Assembly: GCA_947448735.1 (NCBI GenBank)
Contig: CANFOS010000014.1
Coordinates: forward strand, 1-64,000
Length of the DNA: 64,000 bases
Reading direction: 5' to 3'
DNA from: Comamonadaceae bacterium
GTDB taxonomy: Bacteria; Pseudomonadota; Gammaproteobacteria; Burkholderiales; Burkholderiaceae_C
Under the pieces are notes generated by a model that was given only the letters and a program-made list of their open reading frames with translations, had not been told where the DNA came from and did not search any database. The translations under genes were made by a program, and so were the position numbers. The stretch's first letter is position 1; each line of letters begins with the position of its first letter. Below, one piece after another: positions 34,793 to 43,432 of this stretch.

Positions 34793-35083
34793 ATGTTCTC
34801 AGATCACCTTCAGAAAATTGACCACGCGTCTGCTAAAACCCTGCTCCTGATCGCAGGCGGCCTGGTGATCCTTTGCCAACTCATTGCCATGATGCTGGTG
34901 TCGCAGGGCCAGGTCGAAAGAGCTCAAGCGCGTGATGCAAACCGCGCCAATCAGCGCATCGCCGCCTGGTGCGTGGAGACGAGCCGTGGCGCTGAGCTGA
35001 GGACTTGTGCGCCGGAACAGTCTGCAGGCTACGCCGCAAAAGCCGCTGACAGCACATCCTTCACATCGGCCAGCCGCTATTGA
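34793..35083 (+). CDS. Small single-pass membrane protein, unrecognised
   Basis: 96 residues. One membrane segment (TLLLIAGGLVILCQLIAMMLV) is followed by a polar periplasmic or cytoplasmic tail with two Cys (AWCVET, RTCAPE) that may pair. GAGGAG lies before the ATG. I do not recognise a family. Confidence 0.6.
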   Translation: MFSDHLQKIDHASAKTLLLIAGGLVILCQLIAMMLVSQGQVERAQARDANRANQRIAAWCVETSRGAELRTCAPEQSAGYAAKAADSTSFTSASRY

Positions 35084-35151
35084 TGGGGTCAGCTTGCGCT
35101 TGATCGCAGGCGGTGGGCGTGCCCTTTGGCGCTGCGGTTAGCATTTGCAGC

Positions 35152-35373
35152 ATGAAACTGCTGCGTTTGTATCAACCGCGCAATCCTGTGTTCTGGTTCA
35201 TGGTGGCCTTGAATGTGCTGTCGTATGCGCTGGCCTGGATTGTGCAAAACCGAGCTCTCAACACCCTAGGCATGCTGCTAGTGGGCGGGCTTGCGCTGGC
35301 CAATGCGCTGATTGGCATGTGGCTGATGTGGCGCTTGATGAACACCGTGCCACCTGAAAACCAAGACCCGTAA
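35152..35373 (+). CDS. Small two-helix membrane protein, unrecognised
   Basis: 73 residues with two hydrophobic segments (VFWFMVALNVLSYALAWIV and MLLVGGLALANALIGMWLM). The start at 35152 gives KLLRLYQPRNPVFWF; 13 upstream codons are open but unlikely. Convergent with pcp. Unknown function. Confidence 0.55.
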   Translation: MKLLRLYQPRNPVFWFMVALNVLSYALAWIVQNRALNTLGMLLVGGLALANALIGMWLMWRLMNTVPPENQDP

Positions 35374-35382
35374 ACAAGCGCA

Positions 35383-36045
35383 TCAGTTCAGTGCGCCTGC
35401 GCCGATCAGCGCATCTTGTTCAGTGACCAATGCGCACGCCACCGCCAGCCGCAGTCCGCGCACCATGTCTTGCAGTGGCATGCACGGCAGGCCCTGCCCC
35501 GGCAAATACGGCAGGTGCACAAACCCGCCGCGCGCGCTGCGGTTTCGCTGCCTTTTCAGGGCGTGCATCAGCACATAAAACACATGGTTACAGACAAAGG
35601 TCCCCGCTGTTTGCGACACCTCGGCGGCGATGCCGGCCGTCACCAGCGACTGCTGCATGGCCTTGATGGGCAGGCTGCTGAAATAAGCGGCAGGGCCGCG
35701 CATGGCAACAGGCACATCCACTGGCTGCGCGCCAGCATTGTCTGCAATTCTTGCATCGTCCACATTGATGGCGATGCGCTCCAGCGAGAAGGCGGGCCGC
35801 CCGCCCGCAAGACCCAAGCACATGACCAGCGCGGGTTTATGGGTGCGCAGCAGCTTCAAAAGCAGAGCCTCTGAGTCCGCAAAAGTGGTGGGCAACTGTG
35901 CCGCCACGCAGCGGTGGCCGTGCACCACATCATCATGCAGGGCTTTTGCTGCCAGCCAGCTGGGGTTGACAGTGTCGCCACCAAAGGCGTCGAAGCCTGT
36001 CAGCAAGACTGTTGGCAGTGAGCTTGGAGGAGTGGGTTGCGGCAT
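35383..36045 (-). CDS. pcp: Pyroglutamyl-peptidase I
   Basis: 220 residues from the chosen ATG. A cytoplasmic Cys peptidase that removes N-terminal pyroglutamate. The triad is visible: Glu in FSLERIAINVDDARIADN, Cys in GTFVCNHVFY, His in GGFVHLPYLP. The N-terminus VLLTGFDAFGGDTVNPSW is standard. The frame is open to 36123; the later ATG gives the usual length. Confidence 0.92.
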   Translation of the reverse strand: MPQPTPPSSLPTVLLTGFDAFGGDTVNPSWLAAKALHDDVVHGHRCVAAQLPTTFADSEALLLKLLRTHKPALVMCLGLAGGRPAFSLERIAINVDDARIADNAGAQPVDVPVAMRGPAAYFSSLPIKAMQQSLVTAGIAAEVSQTAGTFVCNHVFYVLMHALKRQRNRSARGGFVHLPYLPGQGLPCMPLQDMVRGLRLAVACALVTEQDALIGAGALN

Positions 36046-36212
36046 GGCTGTATTGTGCGTTGCCAGGTCTTCGTTGTCGCCTTCATCAACGGTGCGTGAC
36101 TCAAACACGGCGCACAGCGCCAAACCCGATTGTCTAGGCGTTTAAAGACTGGTCAACATCAAGGCTAGCGAAGCCTTCTCACACAGGGGCGTCTCGTCGC
36201 CCGCCAGGCGGG

Positions 36213-36662
36213 TCAAGGGCGGGAGGGGACAGGCCGGGCAGCAGGTGCCACGGTGATCAGCACATCATTGCCGCCAAAGCTGCTGCCCTGCATTTGAATA
36301 CTGGCAACCCGATCGCCCTTGGTAAAGGTCAGCAAACTGGTCTTTGAAAACGAGCTTGACGTCAGCGTCCAGCCAGATGCAGGCATGCCGTCTTTGAAGT
36401 AGGTAAACAAGGCCTGTGGATCACCCGACACGCTCAAGCTGATTCGCCCCAGCCAGGTGCTGGCAGCACTCATGACCAAGCTATCCTGTTGCTTGACCAC
36501 TGCGCCCGGCGGCAAAGGCACATCCCCGGAAAGCTGCTTGGCTGTTGCATCTGTCACGGTGCTGTCGCCCCCCACTACCGAGCCACCCGTGGAGGTACAG
36601 GCGGATACAAAAAGACAGGTTAGCAATACGAACAGGAGCTTGGTGGTCGGTGCAATAGTCAT
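36213..36662 (-). CDS. Putative lipoprotein
   Basis: 149 residues with a lipoprotein signal and lipobox VSAC at about residues 19-22. The rest is a small alpha/beta domain without a recognised family name; DPQALFTYFKDGMPASGW suggests a ligand-binding or protein-binding fold. Location is the outer or inner membrane, periplasmic side. The last residues are Pro-rich. Confidence 0.75.
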   Translation of the reverse strand: MTIAPTTKLLFVLLTCLFVSACTSTGGSVVGGDSTVTDATAKQLSGDVPLPPGAVVKQQDSLVMSAASTWLGRISLSVSGDPQALFTYFKDGMPASGWTLTSSSFSKTSLLTFTKGDRVASIQMQGSSFGGNDVLITVAPAARPVPSRP

Positions 36663-36755
36663 GGTGTTGAACCCAGTAAGAATGGCAAGAGGCTTATCGG
36701 CAGGACCACCCTGTGCAGGGCGCCCACAACGATTGTAGCTATCGTCTTATGCCGG

Positions 36756-37751
36756 TTATTGCTCAATTTGCAGTTTGGTGTCGCGCACCAATTGTGTCCA
36801 CTTGGCCACTTCTGCTTTAAGGAAGGTCTCAAACTGCAAAGGAGACAGGGGTGTGGGCTCTGCAGCCATCTCATGCAGCCGCGCCTTGATGTCGGGCAGG
36901 GCCAGCGCGTCATTCAGCGCCTTGTTCAGTCGCGCCACCACTGGCTCGGGTGTTTTGGCAGGGGCGCACAAGCCCCACCACTGAATGGCGCTAAACCCGG
37001 CAAAGCCCTGTTCAGCCACGGTGGGAAGGTCTGGTAATACCGGGTCGCGCTTGTTTGATGCAACAGCCAACGCCCGCAGCCTGCCCGACTTGATATGCGG
37101 CAGCGCAGTCGTCAGACTGGGGAACATCGCATCGACTTGCCCGCCCAGCAAGTCCTGCATGGCCGGCGCTGCACCTTTGTAGGGCACGTGAACCAAATCG
37201 ACACGCGCCTGGTTTTCAAGGTATTCCATGATCAGGTGCGTGGCCGAGCCACTGCCTGCAGACGAAAAGCTCATGCCGCCCGCCTTGGCCCGCGCCAGCG
37301 CCAAAAATTCTTGCAGGGTTTTGGCCTTGTTCTTGTCGCCCACCACCAGCACGTTGGACGTTTGCGCCATCATGCCAACGGGCGCAAAGTCGGCAACCGG
37401 GTCGTACTTGATTTTCAGCACAGCCGGGTTGGTGCTGTGGGTGGCCACAAAGCACTGCATCAGCGTGTAGCCGTCAGGGGCAGCGCGCGCCACCTCCATC
37501 GCCGCAATCGAACCCGAAGCGCCCGCCTTGTTTTCAATGATGATCGGCGTGCTTAGGGACTGCGACATTTTCTCAAGCACCATGCGCGCCACCGCATCTG
37601 CCCCTCCGCCAGGCGCTACCGGAACAATGACTTTGATCACCCGGTTGGGAAAGGCGGTTTGCGCATTGCCGAAGACGGGAAACAACAACAGGGCGACAAG
37701 CGGCGCTGCAAGGTATTTGATGGTGTGGCGGTTTGAGAAGGTGAGGTGCAT
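36756..37751 (-). CDS. Bug-family periplasmic solute receptor
   Basis: 331 residues with a signal peptide ending in FGNAQ. Core VIVPVAPGGGADAVARMVLEKM, ENKAGASGSIAAMEVARAAPDGYTL and DLPTVAEQGFAGFS. The TTG at 37769 is open but the ATG at 37751 is the better start. No permease nearby. It is the third orphan Bug gene in the window. Confidence 0.87.
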   Translation of the reverse strand: MHLTFSNRHTIKYLAAPLVALLLFPVFGNAQTAFPNRVIKVIVPVAPGGGADAVARMVLEKMSQSLSTPIIIENKAGASGSIAAMEVARAAPDGYTLMQCFVATHSTNPAVLKIKYDPVADFAPVGMMAQTSNVLVVGDKNKAKTLQEFLALARAKAGGMSFSSAGSGSATHLIMEYLENQARVDLVHVPYKGAAPAMQDLLGGQVDAMFPSLTTALPHIKSGRLRALAVASNKRDPVLPDLPTVAEQGFAGFSAIQWWGLCAPAKTPEPVVARLNKALNDALALPDIKARLHEMAAEPTPLSPLQFETFLKAEVAKWTQLVRDTKLQIEQ

Positions 37752-38188
37752 CGTAGTCGGGTTTTTCAACAGAATTCAGCGGAAGCGGTCAGTCATGTTC
37801 GCCACTTCACTTAAGTGACAGGGGCGGGTCAATAGCTAGCAGGTAGCCGGCCAAGCGTTTGGTACAGCCCATCACAGGTCTGGAGATTTAGAACTATCGC
37901 TGGTCTATGAGCGCCAGCGTACATACAAGAACATGCCCATATGTAACAGTTGCGCCCATGTGTTCATGGCTGAAACTGCCTACCGGCTCTGACGCCACAT
38001 TGCCTTGGGGCGATGGGCCTTAGATCATAAAGCGCTACGACACCATCCTTGCAACGTGCGACAGCGAGCCGGTAAAAAAACCCGGCTGCATCTAAGCGCG
38101 CTGCGCCATGCTGATGTTGCTGCTAGACAAGCTGCACGGATTCCAAGCCATCGAAAACAGAACAAAACTAGATTTACAGAAGCAAAGA
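37752..38188. other. Divergent promoter region of about 440 bases
   Basis: Between the Bug receptor (minus) and the periplasmic binding protein (plus). It contains the perfect palindrome at 37807-37818. No gene or terminator was found. Confidence 0.5.
37807..37818. promoter_or_regulatory. Palindrome TCACTTAAGTGA, possible operator
   Basis: A perfect 12-base inverted repeat 56 bp upstream of the Bug receptor start codon. No other copy was noticed in the window, and no regulator gene is adjacent. Confidence 0.35.
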
Positions 38189-39376
38189 ATGACCATCAAT
38201 AGTAAATCACCCGGCATGCTCGCCGCTGCGCTGCTTGTGTGCGCGCTCACGCTACACAAAGCACGGGCTGCTGAACCTGTTCATATTGGCTTTGATGGCG
38301 CTTACGGTATCAAGACCAATACCGCTGCGAAATCCATCGAGCGCGGCGTGTTGGCTGCCATGGAAGAGATCAATGCGGCCGGCGGCGTACTGGGTGGGCG
38401 GCCCTTGCGCTTATTAACTCGGGACAACCAGGGTCTGCCTGCACGCGCCAAGGACAACGTGGCAGAGCTGGCCGCCGTAGCAGACATGATTGGCGTGCTG
38501 GGCGGCAAGTACAGCCCGGCCATTATTGAATCATTTGGGCAGGGGCCAGCGCTTCGGGTGCCGCTGATCAGCGTCTGGGGCTCGGCCGACGAAATCACCG
38601 ACGCTACCGGCTCGGGCTCTTATGTTTTTCGGCTCTCGCTCAAAGACAGCTGGGGCGTGCAGGCCCTGCTGGACAGAGCTGCCCGCCGCTACCAGACCAA
38701 GCGGGTCTGTGCGGTCTTGCCCAACACCGCATGGGGGCGCTCAAGCGATAGCGTGCTCAAGAAAAAAAACCCGAAAACCGATGCGTCCATTGTATTTACG
38801 GCTTGGTACAACTGGGGCGACACCTCATTTACCGAGACGCTCACCAGTTGTCGCAGCAGCGGCGGGCAAGCGGTGATTTTGGTGGCCAATGAAAAAGAAG
38901 CAGCCTCCTTCTTTCAGGAAATGGCTAGGCTCCCCGTGCCTCAGCGTTTCCCGGTGGTGGCGCACTGGGGTATGGCCGGCGGGGTGTTTCATGAACTGGC
39001 GGGCAACGCGGTGGAGGCAGTCGATCACCAGGTGATTCAGACCTTCACCTTTATCGACAACAAGCGACCGGCTGCCCAGCGCTTGGCCAAATCACTGATG
39101 GCTGCAGGCGGCTTTACCAGCCTGGCGCAAATCCCCAGTCCCGTGGGCGCTGCACATGCTTATGACATGACACATTTGCTGGCGCTCGCGGTCAACAAGG
39201 CCGGTTCGACCAACGGTGCCAAAGTTCGCCAAGCCCTGGAAAAACTGCCCTCGTACCAAGGCGCGGTGCGTTTGTATGCGCCTGCCTTCACCGCCAAAAG
39301 CCACGAAGCGCTGGGCCCGGACCAAGTGATTTTTGTCAAGATTACGCCCTCTGGCGCCTTAAGCCCGCAAAAATGA
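38189..39376 (+). CDS. LivJ-type periplasmic binding protein coupled to the GGDEF/EAL gene
   Basis: 395 residues with a signal sequence ending in KARAA. The fold pattern is that of branched-chain amino acid or amide receptors: AMEEINAAGGVLGGRPL, DNQGLPARAKDNVAEL, VLGGKYSPAIIE, and QTKRVCAVLPNTAWG. No ABC permease or ATPase gene is near. Instead its stop overlaps the start of a membrane GGDEF/EAL protein (ATGA), so it probably reports a ligand to that protein. The start at 38189 is chosen because the in-frame extension upstream is not signal-like. Confidence 0.83.
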   Translation: MTINSKSPGMLAAALLVCALTLHKARAAEPVHIGFDGAYGIKTNTAAKSIERGVLAAMEEINAAGGVLGGRPLRLLTRDNQGLPARAKDNVAELAAVADMIGVLGGKYSPAIIESFGQGPALRVPLISVWGSADEITDATGSGSYVFRLSLKDSWGVQALLDRAARRYQTKRVCAVLPNTAWGRSSDSVLKKKNPKTDASIVFTAWYNWGDTSFTETLTSCRSSGGQAVILVANEKEAASFFQEMARLPVPQRFPVVAHWGMAGGVFHELAGNAVEAVDHQVIQTFTFIDNKRPAAQRLAKSLMAAGGFTSLAQIPSPVGAAHAYDMTHLLALAVNKAGSTNGAKVRQALEKLPSYQGAVRLYAPAFTAKSHEALGPDQVIFVKITPSGALSPQK

Positions 39377-42075
39377 AAGACCGCGCTCCCGGCAAAGGCC
39401 ACAGTCTCAAACAGCGCATACGCCATGAATTGACCCGCTTGATACGCGTTTACGTGGTCATCACGGGTCTGTTCGTCGTCGTGACAGCACTGACCATCAG
39501 TTTCTACTACAAGATTTCTGAACTAGAGCACCAGCGCGACCTGATAGCGGCCAAACTGGGCTTTGCTGCGGACAATATGCTCCAGCAAATGCAGGCCTTG
39601 GGAGCGTCTTCGGTGTTGTGGACGGGCATGACCGATAGCGTGGGCCGCAGCATTTACCTCGAACCTCTGCTCAAGCAGTTCAACCAGTTGGGAACTCACC
39701 AACTGTTTTTACTGGACTACCGCGGCCGAATCTTGTTGGCCCCTGATCGAGCCCTGGCAGAACTGCTGCTCCAGGCCCCGCCTGTCGTACGGGCTGTCAG
39801 CGAAGCCAGCTCGAGCTACGGCACAAGGCCAGGCGATTCGCTCAGTCCAGAATTATTCATTTACACCCAACCCATTTTTTCGCCCCAAGTGCAAATGCCC
39901 GTCGGTTTTATTGTGGGCAGCATGGACCCGCAAGCGTCCTTAAAAGACCTGGCGCTGAGGGACAACATCAGCGTTACCCTTGGCTTTGGAGAAGCACCCA
40001 AGCAGTTCAAACTCGTCGAGACTTTTTTGCTGGCGAGCGAAAAAACCGTGTGGCTCAGCCGGGACGGCAGGAAAATTCCCATTTACCTGCACCTGGCGCA
40101 GACGCAGTGGGACCACTTGCTGTTTGTGCTGGTGCTGGTGATGTTGACGTTTGCGCTGGGCGACCGGATCGTCAGGAGGGTAAATGCATGGGCACGCGTG
40201 TTCGCGGCAAACACCACCGAACGCTTGGATCAGCTGGTTCAGTCTTGCCAAGATATTTTGGTGGGGCGGGCAGTGACGGCCTCAGGGCAGGACTATGACG
40301 ACGAGATCGCGTCAGTGTTCGCCGACCTGGGCAAAATTCTGGCCCAGCAAAAAACGCTGACCGACGAGTTACGCGCCACTTCGCTGGTGTTCATGACGGC
40401 GGCCGAGGCTATCTTGGTCACCGACAAAAACGGAAGAATTGTCGATGTCAATCCAGCCTTGAGCCGCATGACGGGCTATTCACGCAAGGAGCTGATTGGC
40501 CAGCTGGCGGGACAGCTGTACCGCGTGGCCGGCTCCGATGAGCAGCCCCTGGGCATCGCCCAAGCCCTGAAAAGCCAAAAAGTCTGGCACGGCGAGACCT
40601 TCTTTTTTAACCGGGACGGCTCGCACATCCCCACAACAACCTCCATCTCTCCAATTGTGGATGACAAGGGGGAAACGATTGGCCGCGTGGCGGTAGTTGC
40701 TGATGTCACCAAGCTCAAGCAAGCCGAGGAAAAGCTGCGCTTTCTGGCCTACCACGACGCCCTGACTGAGCTGCCCAACTTTCGCATGCTCAACAGACTG
40801 GTCGAGGGCCGCTTTGGCAAACCCCAGGGTGCGCAGCGCTCGGCCGCATTGCTTTTCATAGACATGGACCGGCTCAAGGCGTTGAACGACAACTACGGCC
40901 ACGACATTGGCGACGTCGTCATCAAAGCTATTGCCAAGCACCTGGCGGCCCGACTACCGCATGGCAGCATCTTGTGCCGGCGTTCTGGCGACGAGTTCAT
41001 CGCGCTGGTCAATCTTCCTGAAGGCATGGACATGGCCACGCTGCGCCGTGACTATTTTCTCGACCTGAACCAGTTGCTGGTCAGCACCGCTGCCGGCTTG
41101 GTCGCAGCCAGCGTGAGTGTGGGCGTGGCGCGCTACAGCGTGGACGCCAGCAATTTCAACGACCTCATGATTTGCGCTGATATTGCCCTGAACGAAGCCA
41201 AGCACACCCAACGCGGCACGGTGGTCTGGTACGAGTCGGGCATGAGCGAAAAGCTCCACCGCAACAAACTCATCCAGTCCAGACTGGTCAATGCCCTGGC
41301 CGCGAACGTGCTGCAGGTGCATTACCAGCCTGAGGTCGACCTGCGTACGGGCGAGTTGATCTGCTTGGAAGCCTTGCTGCGCTGGTCTGACCCGGAGCTC
41401 GGCGAGATCAAGCCCAGCGAGTTCATCAGCATTGCCGAGGATGTCCATCTGGCCGAGGGCATCGCCATTTATGTCTTCAATCAAATCGTCAAAGACAAGC
41501 CGAAAATTCGTCAACATTTTCCGGGGGTGGTCATTGCCTTTAACGTGGCGCCCCAGGCGTTTCGGGATTTCCGGCTGGTCAATGCCATGACAGATCAACT
41601 AGAAGGGGGCGAAGACGGATTGTCGGGCCTGGAAATAGAACTCACCGAAAGCGACATTGCGAGCGGCGAGCAAAATTTACTCAAACAACTGCGGATGCTC
41701 GCTGGCGTAGGCGTGCCCGTGGTGATTGACGACTTTGGCACAGGCTATTCATCCCTGAGCCGGCTGTCGAGCTTTCCGATCAGCCGCTTGAAGATAGACA
41801 GCGACTTTGTCGCCAGCATGCAAAGCGGCCGGCAGGCGCGGATTGTGGAAGTCATCATCAAGATGGCCGCCGTGCTGGAGCTCGAGGTGACGGCTGAGGG
41901 CGTGGAAAACCAGGCGCAGCGCCAGCGTTTGATCGAGCTGGGCTGCTACCGCGGGCAAGGGTGGCTGTATGCACGCGCCATGCCCTTGCACGAGTTACTG
42001 AGCTTGCCCGCCGTGCTGGTGCCGATTGCCGCCGAAGATTTGACGGCCATGCCAGATGTGGTGGCTGCCTCTTGA
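39373..42075 (+). CDS. Membrane PAS-GGDEF-EAL cyclic-di-GMP enzyme
   Basis: 900 residues. Order: cytoplasmic tip, membrane helix at about 24-46, periplasmic sensor domain of about 200 residues, second membrane helix at about 248-268, linker, PAS domain at about 340-455, GGDEF and EAL domains. The cyclase motif is SGDEF (about residues 538-542), a variant often still active. The EAL site looks complete: EALLRW, FNVAP, ELTES, DDFGTGYSS, LKIDSDF, AEGVENQ and GQGWLYARAMP, so phosphodiesterase activity is likely. It overlaps the binding-protein gene by 4 bases. Confidence 0.9.
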   Translation: MKDRAPGKGHSLKQRIRHELTRLIRVYVVITGLFVVVTALTISFYYKISELEHQRDLIAAKLGFAADNMLQQMQALGASSVLWTGMTDSVGRSIYLEPLLKQFNQLGTHQLFLLDYRGRILLAPDRALAELLLQAPPVVRAVSEASSSYGTRPGDSLSPELFIYTQPIFSPQVQMPVGFIVGSMDPQASLKDLALRDNISVTLGFGEAPKQFKLVETFLLASEKTVWLSRDGRKIPIYLHLAQTQWDHLLFVLVLVMLTFALGDRIVRRVNAWARVFAANTTERLDQLVQSCQDILVGRAVTASGQDYDDEIASVFADLGKILAQQKTLTDELRATSLVFMTAAEAILVTDKNGRIVDVNPALSRMTGYSRKELIGQLAGQLYRVAGSDEQPLGIAQALKSQKVWHGETFFFNRDGSHIPTTTSISPIVDDKGETIGRVAVVADVTKLKQAEEKLRFLAYHDALTELPNFRMLNRLVEGRFGKPQGAQRSAALLFIDMDRLKALNDNYGHDIGDVVIKAIAKHLAARLPHGSILCRRSGDEFIALVNLPEGMDMATLRRDYFLDLNQLLVSTAAGLVAASVSVGVARYSVDASNFNDLMICADIALNEAKHTQRGTVVWYESGMSEKLHRNKLIQSRLVNALAANVLQVHYQPEVDLRTGELICLEALLRWSDPELGEIKPSEFISIAEDVHLAEGIAIYVFNQIVKDKPKIRQHFPGVVIAFNVAPQAFRDFRLVNAMTDQLEGGEDGLSGLEIELTESDIASGEQNLLKQLRMLAGVGVPVVIDDFGTGYSSLSRLSSFPISRLKIDSDFVASMQSGRQARIVEVIIKMAAVLELEVTAEGVENQAQRQRLIELGCYRGQGWLYARAMPLHELLSLPAVLVPIAAEDLTAMPDVVAAS

Positions 42076-42202
42076 AAGTTCCAGACAGGTCATGACAAGC
42101 TCATGGCCGAGTCTTGACGCGTGGAATTGCCCGAATTCACCGGACACTTTGACCTTCTTGAACAGGGCCACTGCTGCCACCACACTTAAGACCCTTGAAT
42201 CG

Positions 42203-42232
42203 CCGCAAACCCACTTTTTATGCGGGTTGCGG
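42203..42232. terminator. Imperfect hairpin after the GGDEF/EAL gene
   Basis: CCGCAAACCC with GGGTTGCGG (one bulged base), followed by GACTTTTA on the plus strand. It lies 10 bp from the 3-prime end of the tRNA on the other strand, so it could serve either. Confidence 0.45.
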
Positions 42233-42242
42233 GACTTTTAGA

Positions 42243-42318
42243 TGGTGCCGGAGAGATGAATCGAACACCCGACCTTCTCATTACGAATGAGCTGCTCTAC
42301 CGACTGAGCTACACCGGC
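42243..42318 (-). tRNA. tRNA-Thr (anticodon CGT)
   Basis: 76 bases on the minus strand. D arm GCTC/GAGC, anticodon stem CTCAT/ATGAG with loop TCGTA inside TTCGTAA, T arm GGGTG TTCGATT CATCT, CCA encoded, discriminator A. The acceptor GCCGGTG pairs with CTCCGGC except for a T-T opposition at position 6. It reads ACG codons. The gene is otherwise complete. Confidence 0.93.
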
Positions 42319-42343
42319 TTGTGTATTTTTCGTCAGCCTTGGA

Positions 42344-43375
42344 TTATAGACCGGCGCCGGTGTTGTGATGGTAAGCCGTCACCCGCTCCACCTCATTTTT
42401 GGACCCCAGCACCACGCTGACGCGCTCGTGGAGTTTGCTGGGCTGCAAGTCCATGATGCGTTGCTTGCCGTTGGTTGATGCGCCGCCGGCTTGCTCAATC
42501 AGCCAGCTCATGGGGTTGGCTTCGTACATCAGGCGCAGCTTGCCGGCTTTGTCTGGCTCGCGTTTGTCCCAGGGGTACATGAAGATGCCGCCGCGCGTCA
42601 GGATGCGGTGCACGTCGGCCACCATCGAGGCTATCCAGCGCATGTTGAAGTTTTTGCCGCGTGGGCCTTCGCTGCCCTGCAAGCATTCGTCAATGTAGCG
42701 TTTGACGGGTTCGTCCCAGTGCCGCATGTTGCTCATGTTGATGGCGAACTCTTGCGTGTCTTTGGGGATTTGCACGTTTTCTTCCGTCAGCACAAACGAG
42801 CCTTGCTCGCGGTCCAGCGTGAACATGGCCACGCCGTCGCCCACCGTTAGCACCAGCGTGGTTTGTGGGCCGTACACACAGTAGCCAGCAGCCACCTGCT
42901 GATTGCCGGCCTGTAGAAAGTCGGCTTCTGACACGCCTGCCTGGCCGGCCGAAACGGCCTCGGGCTTTTTCAGCACACTGAAGATCGTGCCAATGCTGAC
43001 GTTGACATCAATGTTGCTGCTGCCATCGAGCGGGTCAAACAGCAGCAAATACTCACCCTGCGGGTAGCGGTTGGGCACGACGTAAATACCGTCCATTTCT
43101 TCACTTGCCATGGCCGCCAGGTGCCCGCCCCATTCGTTGGCCTCAATCAGCACTTCGTTGGCGATGATGTCGAGCTTTTTTTGCACTTCACCCTGGATGT
43201 TCTCGCTGCCCGCCGTGCCCAGCACGCCGCCAAGAGCGCCCTTGTTCACGGCCTGGCTGATGCTTTTGCAGGCCCGGGCCACCACTTCAAGCAGCAGGCG
43301 AAGCTCTGGCGGAATATGACCATCCTGGCGCTGCTGCTCAACCAGGTAACGGGTCAGAGAGATTTTGCTGGACAT
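42344..43375 (-). CDS. fbp: Fructose-1,6-bisphosphatase, class I
   Basis: 343 residues. Gluconeogenesis: removes the 1-phosphate of fructose 1,6-bisphosphate. Metal-site motif [15 protein letters not shown], the early Glu in [17 protein letters not shown], and the substrate segments [19 protein letters not shown] and [19 protein letters not shown]. The N-terminus [14 protein letters not shown] is standard for proteobacterial class I enzymes. It lies 57 bp after pepN on the same strand. Confidence 0.96.
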   Translation of the reverse strand: MSSKISLTRYLVEQQRQDGHIPPELRLLLEVVARACKSISQAVNKGALGGVLGTAGSENIQGEVQKKLDIIANEVLIEANEWGGHLAAMASEEMDGIYVVPNRYPQGEYLLLFDPLDGSSNIDVNVSIGTIFSVLKKPEAVSAGQAGVSEADFLQAGNQQVAAGYCVYGPQTTLVLTVGDGVAMFTLDREQGSFVLTEENVQIPKDTQEFAINMSNMRHWDEPVKRYIDECLQGSEGPRGKNFNMRWIASMVADVHRILTRGGIFMYPWDKREPDKAGKLRLMYEANPMSWLIEQAGGASTNGKQRIMDLQPSKLHERVSVVLGSKNEVERVTAYHHNTGAGL

Positions 43376-43432
43376 AAAAAGATGTTCCCGTTTGTGATGT
43401 GGATGCGTCAGGCCGCTCAGCTGGTCAGCTGG

